NCBI GenBank assembly: GCA_049654905.1 | Contig: JBASIS010000039.1 | Location: forward strand, 1 to 14,008 | Length of the DNA stretch: 14,008 bases | DNA from: M0108 sp049654905 | Lineage (GTDB): Bacteria; Pseudomonadota; Gammaproteobacteria; Chromatiales; Chromatiaceae | Direction of reading: 5' to 3' | Shown: one piece after another, positions 7,204-12,431 of the stretch | Layout of the letters: every line of letters starts with the position of its first letter | Position numbering within the stretch: position 1 is the stretch's first letter | Program-made: the position numbers and the translations under genes | Notes under the pieces: model-generated | What the model was told of the DNA's origin: nothing | Databases searched by the model: none | What the model saw: only the letters and a program-made list of their open reading frames with translations

Positions 7204-7304
7204 GGGTAGTGGTCAGCGGGTAGCCATACGTCGTGCCGGGCCCCGGGCGCGCTGTTGAGGCGGTCGTATTGGCCGAAGGTTTCGACTTGGGTAAGGACGG
7301 ACAT
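7200..7304 (-). CDS. 34-aa chimeric leader ORF before rpn, copy A
   Basis: An ATG at 7304 opens a 34-codon ORF whose first ~16 residues mimic the Wzt start (MSVLTQVETFGQYDRL). They continue with NSAPGARHDVWLPADHYP, and the TGA overlaps the rpn start as ATGA. The same ORF, with four substitutions, precedes the intact rpn copy. Length, frame and overlap are kept in both copies, but because the copies are a recent duplication this is weak evidence for selection. Confidence 0.35.
   Translation of the reverse strand: MSVLTQVETFGQYDRLNSAPGARHDVWLPADHYP
7257..7304 (-). repeat. wzt-start repeat, copy 2 (coding half only)
   Basis: These 48 bp match the first 16 codons of wzt. The homology stops at the ATG; upstream of it the leader has been replaced by the 3' flank of the DUF5615 gene. 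Confidence 0.75.
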
Positions 7305-7331
7305 AAAATTGGCGCATTGCGGTGCCATCTG

Positions 7332-7682
7332 TTATTCATGGATGACCAGTGCCTCGCAGGTTATTTCAACAAGATGATTTTCTGCAAAGGCCGCCTCAAT
7401 GGCAGCGATATTGGAACGTACCAATTTTTCCAGGTCCCTATTGGAGATATTTCCAGTCGAGATCAGCAGTAGTGGCGGGACACCCGTCAACAGATAACTT
7501 GCCACGAAGTCACTGTCCTTGCTTACGACCACGCGGCCATCCTGGACGGCACGCACCACCAACTCGGCATCTGTTGTCCGGTTCTTACGCGGCAGGTCGA
7601 GCGTATGCAAGGCATCATGCCCAACCTCAGTCAGCCACTGGGCGAAATGCCGGGGTAACTGGGCATCAACAAGAAATTTCAT
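7332..7682 (-). CDS. DUF5615 PIN-like toxin candidate
   Basis: The 116-aa protein is a DUF5615 member, a compact PIN-like fold. It starts MKFLVDAQLPRHFAQWL with the first acidic residue D6, followed by TTDAEL at 36-41 (D38) and VVVSKDSDF at 51-59 (D56, D58), the acidic cluster expected of a metal-dependent RNase. Its ATG overlaps the stop of the DUF433 gene by four bases. DUF433 plus DUF5615 is a recurrent toxin-antitoxin-like pair related to VapBC; activity here is inferred. The pair sits exactly between the two duplicated rpn/wzt units. Confidence 0.88.
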   Translation of the reverse strand: MKFLVDAQLPRHFAQWLTEVGHDALHTLDLPRKNRTTDAELVVRAVQDGRVVVSKDSDFVASYLLTGVPPLLLISTGNISNRDLEKLVRSNIAAIEAAFAENHLVEITCEALVIHE

Positions 7683-7903
7683 GCCGCCAGACGATCCATG
7701 CGCTTGAGGTGCGTTAAGCGGGCCGCATAGGACAACACCGCGAGAATGTCGTCTCGCTCTAAATCTTCATAGTCGGCGAGGATTTCCTCGGTGGTCATGC
7801 CGCTGGCGAGTAGTTCCAAGACATTCTCGACGGGGTAACGCATTCCGCGAATGCAGGGTTTGCCGTGACATATGGCTGGATCTATTACGATTCGGGTTTT
7901 CAT
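7679..7903 (-). CDS. DUF433 family antitoxin candidate
   Basis: The 74-aa protein has the DUF433 pattern RIVIDPAICHGKPCIRGMRY near the N-terminus, then a short helix-turn-helix-like half: GMTTEEILADYEDLERDDIL. I chose the ATG at 7903 because GGAGGAG lies nine bases upstream. The in-frame ATG at 7912 is only two bases from the same purine tract, too close for initiation. The ribosome site lies in the ~20 bp between this gene and the end of the truncated wzt copy. It overlaps the DUF5615 gene by ATGA, and likely represses the pair's promoter as such antitoxins do. No operator was identified. Confidence 0.88.
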   Translation of the reverse strand: MKTRIVIDPAICHGKPCIRGMRYPVENVLELLASGMTTEEILADYEDLERDDILAVLSYAARLTHLKRMDRLAA

Positions 7904-7922
7904 TTCAATCATCTCCTCCAGG

Positions 7923-8270
7923 CTAGGCCGAGAGTTTATATATCATCGCGTAAACCCGTCGCTCGGTTGCCGCTCCGGCACGGACCTTCCGCAGGCTGCC
8001 GACGCGGCCCTTGGTCTTGAACTGGCCGGTGGTGGGGGCGGTGATGCCGAGGATTTCGCCCTCGCGGACCTCAAAGCTGACATCGCGCAGGGCCCACAAC
8101 TCGCCGCCGACGCGGGTGCCGTGGTCGGTGTCGCCGATCTTGAGCAGGGGGTCGGGCCGGCCGCGCGCTTTGGCCCACCAGCGGTTGAGGTCTTCGCGCA
8201 GGGTGCCGCCGCCGATGAGGCCGAGGCGGTCGTATTTGCCGAGGTTTTCGACTTGGATGGCGACGGACAT
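7923..8270 (-). pseudogene. Truncated wzt 5' copy lacking Walker A
   Basis: The frame starts MSVAIQVENLGKYDRLGLIG and follows wzt closely through REGEILGI (residue ~76). It then skips 18 codons and resumes with TAPTTGQ. The missing 54 bp encode the whole Walker A loop and the helix after it, so ATP binding is lost although the frame is kept. The ends of the deletion share GCATCA in the intact gene, pointing to slippage or micro-homology. Homology ends near residue ~110 of Wzt (about position 7975) and ~17 unrelated codons follow to a TAG. There is no signature motif, Walker B or glycan-binding domain. Confidence 0.88.
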
Positions 8271-8360
8271 GGGGGAAGGTTAACGGCGAAAGGTTAAAGG
8301 TGAAGCGGGCGGGGGGAATTGTCGGCTTGGGGATGCCCGACACCGGAGGCCTGGCCCCCT
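8223..8360 (-). repeat. wzt-start/leader repeat, copy 3
   Basis: This repeat matches 6499-6637 and 9374-9511 across both the wzt start and the leader. It sits at the 3' side of the intact rpn gene. Confidence 0.85.
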
Positions 8361-8366
8361 CCTGGC

Positions 8367-9320
8367 TCAATCGGCCAGGATTTCGTCCAGGGTCGCGGCG
8401 GTGAGGACGCGCTCGGACCAGCGCAGCAGGGTGTCGGCGTCGGCCGTTTCGATGCGCTGGTGGACGGCAGCGGGCAGCTCGCCAAAGCGGAGGCGGAGCT
8501 GGGCGGTCAGGATGCGCGCTTCCCCGCGCTGCAGGCCTTCTTGCCGGCCCTCTTGCCGGCCCTCTTGCCGTCCTTCTTCTCGGCCTTCCTGCCGACCTTC
8601 CTGCCGACCTTCTTCTCGGCCTTGTTCGGTAAAACGCTGTGCAAATCCGGTCATGGCGGCTACCTCTTGAGGATAAAGTTGGGTGTAGCGTTCGCGTTCA
8701 TTCTCATCCAGGTCGGCGTAGATGTCGATGAAGTCGACATATTTGAGCCGCTTCTCGGGGGAGGGTTCCAGTTGAACCAGGCCGCGGATGGCTTGGGCGT
8801 AGACCAGCAGTTTGTCTTCCGGGGCATAGGCCATGTTGGGCAGATTGAGGCGGGCGACGAGGTTGGTGCTGTGGAGGTGGTCGCGGGCCGGGATCTGTTT
8901 GAGTGCACAGGCAATGTAGCGAAAGTCGAGGTAGCCGCGGGTCTCGCTGCCGAGGACCAGACGGGTCTGAAAGCCGCCGGGGCGCAGGAAGATGACGACG
9001 GGGACGACGCGGTCGGTGGCGTAGAGTTCGGCCAGGTCGAGGCAATAGTGGGCGAGGCGGTGGATGGAGAAGCGGTCGGGCTTAGTCTCTTCTTCAAAGA
9101 CGAACAGCAGGGCGGTGCGGCGGCCGTCGGGCCATTCCACCAGCAGGGGCACGTCGAGCTCGCGAAAGCGCTCGCCCAGGCGCTCTTTGAGCTGCTCCTC
9201 GCGGATGGGCAGGAGGCGCGCCCCGGCGTCGATGGCCTGGGCCTCGGCGGCGGCGAAGAAGCCGAGGGCCTGGCGCGGGTAGTCGAGGATGAGGTTCTTA
9301 AAATTCTGGTCGTGGCTCAT
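8367..9320 (-). CDS. Rpn-like (PD-(D/E)XK) protein with DUF4351 C-terminus
   Basis: This 317-aa protein belongs to the Rpn/YhgA-like nuclease and putative transposase group. RpnA of E. coli is a DNA nuclease that promotes RecA-independent recombination. Possible catalytic residues are D65 in EWPDGRR and E78-T79-K80 in FVFEEETK. Residues ~234-263 are a glycine/glutamate/arginine/glutamine repeat built on the unit EGRQ. Residues ~266-317 match DUF4351 (ARILTAQLRLRFGELPAAVH). The ATG at 9320 has no ribosome site but overlaps the stop of a 34-aa ORF (ATGA), so coupling is possible. It is the intact member of two copies, and both lie next to fragments of wzt. Nuclease activity is inferred. Confidence 0.85.
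   Translation of the reverse strand: MSHDQNFKNLILDYPRQALGFFAAAEAQAIDAGARLLPIREEQLKERLGERFRELDVPLLVEWPDGRRTALLFVFEEETKPDRFSIHRLAHYCLDLAELYATDRVVPVVIFLRPGGFQTRLVLGSETRGYLDFRYIACALKQIPARDHLHSTNLVARLNLPNMAYAPEDKLLVYAQAIRGLVQLEPSPEKRLKYVDFIDIYADLDENERERYTQLYPQEVAAMTGFAQRFTEQGREEGRQEGRQEGREEGRQEGRQEGRQEGLQRGEARILTAQLRLRFGELPAAVHQRIETADADTLLRWSERVLTAATLDEILAD
8533..8624 (-). repeat. 12-bp tandem repeat inside rpn (EGRQ/EGRE units)
   Basis: About seven imperfect 12-bp units, visible on the plus strand as variants of GCCCTCTTGCCG, encode the tetrapeptide repeat. The deleted copy at 6644-7203 has 24 bp fewer here and uses EGHK/EGHR variants, so the tract changes by whole units. Confidence 0.85.
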
Positions 9321-9421
9321 GGGTAGTGGTCAGCGGGTAGCCATACGTCGTGCCGGGCCCCGGGCGCGCTGTCGAGGCGGTCGTATTGGCCGAGGGTTTC
9401 GACTTGGATGACGACGGACAT
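9317..9421 (-). CDS. 34-aa chimeric leader ORF before rpn, copy B
   Basis: An ATG at 9421 begins MSVVIQVETLGQYDRL, nearly identical to the Wzt start, and continues with DSAPGARHDVWLPADHYP before a TGA that overlaps the rpn ATG. The junction between wzt-like and new sequence (near codon 16) is the same as in copy A. It may act as a coupling leader for rpn or be a by-product of how the rpn cassette joined the wzt start. Confidence 0.4.
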   Translation of the reverse strand: MSVVIQVETLGQYDRLDSAPGARHDVWLPADHYP

Positions 9422-9511
9422 GGGGGAAGGTTAACGGCGAAAGGTTAAAGGTGAAGCGGGCAGGGGGAATTGTCGGCTTGCGGATGCCCGACATCTGATG
9501 TCTGGCCCCCT
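9374..9511 (-). repeat. wzt-start/leader repeat, copy 4
   Basis: This copy carries the leader and the first ~16 wzt codons (now the start of the 34-aa ORF). Its outer end joins, at about 9511, a short unrecognised ORF coming from the AbiEii side. Confidence 0.85.
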
Positions 9512-9644
9512 TCCATGGCGCGTCGGCCGTGGCCAACCGATCCCGGGTGTAGCGGTTGATCCGGTTGTAGGTCTCGACGAGCAGCGGGACAAGCTCGCGA
9601 TCGGCGATCGCAGAGCTTGGGAACCGGAAACATGGCGGATTCAT
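9512..9644 (-). other. Unrecognised ORF start, probably a truncated gene
   Basis: An ATG at 9644 overlaps the stop of the abiEii gene (ATGA) and begins MNPPCFRFPSS, followed by a helical stretch LVPLLVETYNRINRYTRDRL. The frame stays open to 9330, but from about 9511 it only reads through the wzt-leader repeat, so only the first ~44 codons are its own sequence. I do not recognise a family. It is most likely the 5' end of a gene cut by the repeat. Confidence 0.35.
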
Positions 9645-10510
9645 GGTTTTGTTTCCCCCGAAGCCGCTTGAACCAGCTTGTTGACTTTGTCGTCAAAAAA
9701 CCTTTTGCTCCATAACGTCAGGCTTACCTGTTCGGCCGGGGGAAGAAAAGGCGCAACGTCTTGCGCGGCCAGCGGCCAGTTGATCGTGCTGATTTTTGTA
9801 GACAGGGCATTGGCGAGCCACGGCACATCGACACTCTCAATTTGATCTTGCCATGGACCGGCTTGGTTCAATGCGTTCGCCAGGAGCTGCAAATTTGGCC
9901 GCGTCTTCTGCTTGGAATACCAGGCAAAGTCGAACCAATCGCGGCCTTTCAGGTAGGGTCGGCAAAGCAAGGCGTGCAGTTTGAGGGCATAGTTGCTTGG
10001 CAGGTCTTGGGCACAGACTTCAAAGTCCACCGGAAAGTCCAGATAGTGCCAGCCGGTGTTTGTGCCCGCGGGCGGGTTGGTGTCAATTTCGAGTTTCACT
10101 CTGAGCTGGCGCGCGTTGTTGGCATCGAAAAATGACAGATCAAGCTGACGACCGATGGAATCGTCCTTGAGCATGGCTTGGCGCACGGCCTTGTCCATGC
10201 GGCTGCGATCGGTCAATTCGCAGCGCACGCCAAATTGTTCCAACACCGTCGTCAAGGATTCAAAGTAGTGCGACCACTGAAAGGTCGGGTCGGGTTTGAG
10301 CAGGATGAAATCGAGGTCTTCGGAAAAGCGCGGCAGGCCGTGCAAGATGCGCAGGCTGGCGCCGCCCTGAAAAGCCGCCATTGCGAAGAAGCCGCCGCGC
10401 CACAAGGCATACAGCGCTAGCTCTTGCAGTAGTTCTTTGAGCGCCTGCTCCTCTTGCACGGCATTGCCGGCCGCGGGGGTCTGCAGGCGTTTACGCAGCA
10501 GGTCGATCAT
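9641..10510 (-). CDS. abiEii: AbiEii/AbiGii nucleotidyltransferase toxin
   Basis: The 289-aa protein is a type IV toxin-antitoxin toxin of the AbiEii family, a DNA-polymerase-beta-like nucleotidyltransferase. FQGGASLRIL at residues 47-56 and RFSEDLDF at 61-68 form the nucleotidyltransferase core (D65, D67). LKLHALLCRPYLKGRDWFDF at 176-195 matches the later conserved motifs. In the characterised Streptococcus system this toxin causes reversible growth arrest and protects against phage; characterised relatives modify tRNA. The ATG at 10510 overlaps the antitoxin stop by four bases, and the 61-codon in-frame extension upstream lies inside the antitoxin gene, so it is rejected. Length and motifs look complete. 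Confidence 0.92.
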   Translation of the reverse strand: MIDLLRKRLQTPAAGNAVQEEQALKELLQELALYALWRGGFFAMAAFQGGASLRILHGLPRFSEDLDFILLKPDPTFQWSHYFESLTTVLEQFGVRCELTDRSRMDKAVRQAMLKDDSIGRQLDLSFFDANNARQLRVKLEIDTNPPAGTNTGWHYLDFPVDFEVCAQDLPSNYALKLHALLCRPYLKGRDWFDFAWYSKQKTRPNLQLLANALNQAGPWQDQIESVDVPWLANALSTKISTINWPLAAQDVAPFLPPAEQVSLTLWSKRFFDDKVNKLVQAASGETKP

Positions 10511-11169
10511 GCGGCTTGCTCGTCCAGCATCGCTTGTTGCAGCGTCTCGATGGCATTGGACAGGCGCTGGTGGGCGTAAACCTGCCGCAGGGCTTGCCAT
10601 GTGCGGGCCGGCGTTTGCCTCAATCGCTCGGCATCGATGCGCATGGCTGGCAAAAGCGCCTTGATGTCGGCATCTTCCAGCTTGCGCAGGCAAACGATAT
10701 CCAGCAGTGCCCGCAATGGCTGGGCTACCAGACCCGCACGGTCGACAAACACCTGGCGATCGACCGCCGCCAAAAAATGGCCGCGCCGCAGCGCCAGCGG
10801 GTAGAAGCGAAACAGCCCCAAAGCCATGAGATCAGACTCCAGTCGGCGCCGACCGGGCAACACCGACAGCGTGACCGGCACGGACTCCGGAATCCAGCCA
10901 TGAAAGCTCAGGGCGGTTTCGAACGAGACGTAGGAACCCGGTTGCAGCGCTTGCGCCAGCACAAACGGGTGCGGAGGCCTGCCGTGCAGGTGCGGCGCTA
11001 GCAGGTAAAGCCCGCGCCGCAGTTGCAACAGCTCGCCATGCTGCAACGCGCGGTTGACCAGGTTGTAACGCCGCTGCGGCGTGCCGTCCAGCAGGCGCGC
11101 CAACTGCGCCTGCGAAATGACTTGTCCGGCCCAGCCGGCCCTGATCAGTTGTTCGGTGAGCGTTTGCAT
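10507..11169 (-). CDS. abiEi: AbiEi-type antitoxin and transcriptional regulator
   Basis: The 220-aa protein pairs with AbiEii. Its N-terminus (residues ~1-65) is a winged-helix-like region, with ISQAQLARLL at 18-27 and LLQLRRGLYLLAP at 47-59, as in AbiEi proteins that bind their own promoter. The middle (GSYVSFETALSFHGWIPESV, residues 78-97) and the C-terminal domain fit the antitoxin part (DRAGLVAQPLRALLDIVC). AbiEi is known to repress the operon and to neutralise AbiEii. The ATG at 11169 starts a full-length protein, though no good ribosome site precedes it. A palindrome 18 bp upstream is a candidate operator. Confidence 0.9.
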   Translation of the reverse strand: MQTLTEQLIRAGWAGQVISQAQLARLLDGTPQRRYNLVNRALQHGELLQLRRGLYLLAPHLHGRPPHPFVLAQALQPGSYVSFETALSFHGWIPESVPVTLSVLPGRRRLESDLMALGLFRFYPLALRRGHFLAAVDRQVFVDRAGLVAQPLRALLDIVCLRKLEDADIKALLPAMRIDAERLRQTPARTWQALRQVYAHQRLSNAIETLQQAMLDEQAA

Positions 11170-11186
11170 TCATGCATGTTACTTGC

Positions 11187-11199
11187 ACTTTATGAAAGT
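11187..11199. promoter_or_regulatory. Candidate AbiEi operator palindrome
   Basis: ACTTTATGAAAGT is a palindrome with 5-bp arms and a 3-bp centre. It sits 18 bp upstream of the abiEi start in an AT-richer patch otherwise unlike its GC-rich surroundings. AbiEi proteins repress by binding inverted repeats in this position. No clear -35/-10 pair could be assigned. Confidence 0.3.
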
Positions 11200-11448
11200 T
11201 AAAAACATTTCCTGCTTCAGCCATGCCGATACCCCTGCCCCCAACAACGCCGAATCGGCTCAAACGCCTCGGTCGTTGCCTGCACATGTGCCAGGTTGCC
11301 CTGGTCGGCCGACCAGGACCCGGGTCGATGTCCCCCTGGTGACAGGCAAAGCCGGGGACGGCGGTCGCCTGGGCGACCATGGCCGCGCTGCCCGCGATGA
11401 GTGGGGGATGGTCGCTCAAGTCGCTGATTTGCTTGTGCAAGCCGCACA

Positions 11449-11616
11449 TGGTTTACAAAATCTCCCCCCGCATTCGGTGGTGCTTGACCGCCTTCGACCG
11501 CTCCTGGAGGCCTATGAGGCCGAGGCTCCGGTAGCGCTCAATCAGTTGGTCGCCGGTCGGGCGGCTGATGCGGTAGCACGCGCACAACGCGGTCTTGGTT
11601 TACGGGATGTAAACCA
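11449..11616 (-). mobile_element. Small insertion-sequence relic bounded by 8-bp repeats
   Basis: TGGTTTAC occurs at 11449-11456 and again at 11596-11603, and its complement GTAAACCA lies at 11609-11616. The last two form a perfect 8-bp hairpin with a 5-bp loop. Between the outer copies lies a reading frame resembling a transposase helix-turn-helix. The block begins about 20 bp after homology to a nucleotidyltransferase stops, which fits an insertion later reduced by deletion. Confidence 0.35.
11453..11599 (-). pseudogene. Transposase N-terminal helix-turn-helix relic
   Basis: On the minus strand, in frame from a TAA at 11600-11602 to a TAA at 11453-11455, the sequence reads LCACYRISRPTGDQLIERYR and then SLGLIGLQERSKAVKHHRM. 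This is the pattern of the N-terminal helix-turn-helix of IS481/IS3-like transposases (C-x-x-[YF]-x-I-S, then ERYR..GL.GLQ.RS). There is no catalytic DDE core after it. The family assignment is by pattern only. Confidence 0.5.
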
Positions 11617-11768
11617 TCCGCCCGGTTTGTTTTGTAGGGGATATACAAATCAATGTCGCCCCCGCGTTGCGCGTCGTTCAACCGCGAGCCAAAGAGCCGC
11701 GGCTCGATGCCAAAGTGGCGTCGCCCAGCCTCCCGGATCACCTGTTTTTGCGTTGCCGTTAACCGCAT
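11538..11768 (-). pseudogene. Broken MNT-type nucleotidyltransferase gene
   Basis: An ATG at 11768 with AGGAG six bases upstream begins MRLTATQKQVI. At residues 26-41 it has the nucleotidyltransferase signature LFGSRLNDAQRGGDID. Similarity ends after IDLYI (about residue 43, near position 11640). The remaining ~33 codons belong to the adjoining relic in the wrong frame. The rest of the enzyme and any HEPN partner are missing. It is related to the mntA gene at 727-1029 by motif and may have been part of a similar toxin-antitoxin pair. Confidence 0.75.
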
Positions 11769-11788
11769 CCCGTGCTCCTAATGGTTGC

Positions 11789-11866
11789 TCAGCCCTTGAT
11801 CGACGCCTGCGCCGCCGTGATGCCCACGAAGCGCGTCTTGTCCGCATCGCCGGCGTAGGGGCCCTT
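11789..11866 (-). repeat. Cupin 3'-end repeat, tail copy 3
   Basis: This third copy of the cupin tail is more diverged at DNA level than the first two but keeps GPYAG-ADKTRFVGITA and the same stop position. As with the copy inside the cupin gene, toxin-antitoxin-type sequence starts right behind it. Confidence 0.75.
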
Positions 11867-12247
11867 GGAAGAAATCCAGCCGGTGACATGGCGCTTGCCT
11901 GCAGTTGCCGGCGGTAACGATGGACGTTCATGGCAGTCCGGCCCCCAGAAGGCATCCGCGTCGGATGGGAATGTCTCGCCCGCTTCCCTTAGAGAGAAAC
12001 GATCGACATGGTTTTCAGCTATCAGATCCAGTAGCCGATTGGCTTGCTCCCGATCATATTCGGCCTGTCCGACCGCTTTGTCCGGGTAGTCTTCCAGCTC
12101 GGCGAGCAGATCACCGCCGTGCCGATTCCATTCCTCCAGCGCATGCTCGGGGACGGCATCGCTCCATTTATAAAACTGCATCGCCAACGTCCGGCGATTC
12201 GTCGTCGGGTCCATCACGTAGTATTCGTACCATCCGCGCGTTGACAT
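11789..12247 (-). CDS. Chimeric hypothetical protein ending in the cupin tail
   Basis: The 152-aa ORF starts with ATG at 12247, seven bases after a GGAGGAG ribosome site. Residues 1 to ~115 are unrecognised: an aromatic start (GWYEYYVMDP), a helical, acidic middle (LLAELEDYPDKAVGQAEYDR) and a small Pro/Ala-rich link. Residues ~127-152 (KGPYAGDADKTRFVGITAAQ and the end) are the C-terminal tail of the cupin protein at 2159-2605. The join is in frame. I infer a small gene whose original 3' end was replaced by the mobile cupin tail; whether the product is stable is unknown. It is followed within ~20 bp by the broken nucleotidyltransferase gene. Confidence 0.6.
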   Translation of the reverse strand: MSTRGWYEYYVMDPTTNRRTLAMQFYKWSDAVPEHALEEWNRHGGDLLAELEDYPDKAVGQAEYDREQANRLLDLIAENHVDRFSLREAGETFPSDADAFWGPDCHERPSLPPATAGKRHVTGWISSKGPYAGDADKTRFVGITAAQASIKG

Positions 12248-12431
12248 GACAGACTCCTCCAGCTTCCCAGATCAACTGCGGCCCTTCGACACCCCATCCG
12301 ACCCAGCTTTTGAGGTGTTCGGCCAATCTGCTGTGTATCAACGCCTTAGGGTGCGGTGACAGGTGGCGTGGCGGTGAATTCGATCACCCGGCTGGTGTGC
12401 GGCTGTGGTTTAGAGCCGGAACAAGGCGGGG

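Larger units (their letters stand above)
6230..9421 (-). repeat. Direct duplication of the unit [34-aa ORF - rpn - leader - wzt 5' end]
   Basis: Copy A spans about 6230-7304 and copy B about 7975-9421, in the same orientation. Both contain, in transcription order, a 34-aa ORF, an rpn/DUF4351 gene, a ~90-bp leader and the first ~100 codons of wzt. Copy A keeps the full wzt but has a ~370-bp deletion in rpn. Copy B keeps the full rpn but has a truncated wzt. The DUF433/DUF5615 pair (7332-7903) lies between them. Identity is high by eye; exact ends need an alignment. Confidence 0.85.

Noticed and set aside
8533..8624. Short repeats that could suggest a CRISPR array
   Set aside because: The units are 12 bp, contiguous and in frame with a protein repeat; there are no spacers.
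8319..9326. Long plus-strand ORF of 335 codons
   Set aside because: It is the antisense shadow of the rpn gene. Its composition (runs of Ala, Gly, Val, Asp) follows from GC-rich codons on the other strand, and the minus-strand frame has recognised domains and a repeat partner.
10511..10693. 61-codon N-terminal extension of AbiEii
   Set aside because: It lies within abiEi in another frame and has no family resemblance. The ATGA overlap start at 10510 is typical.
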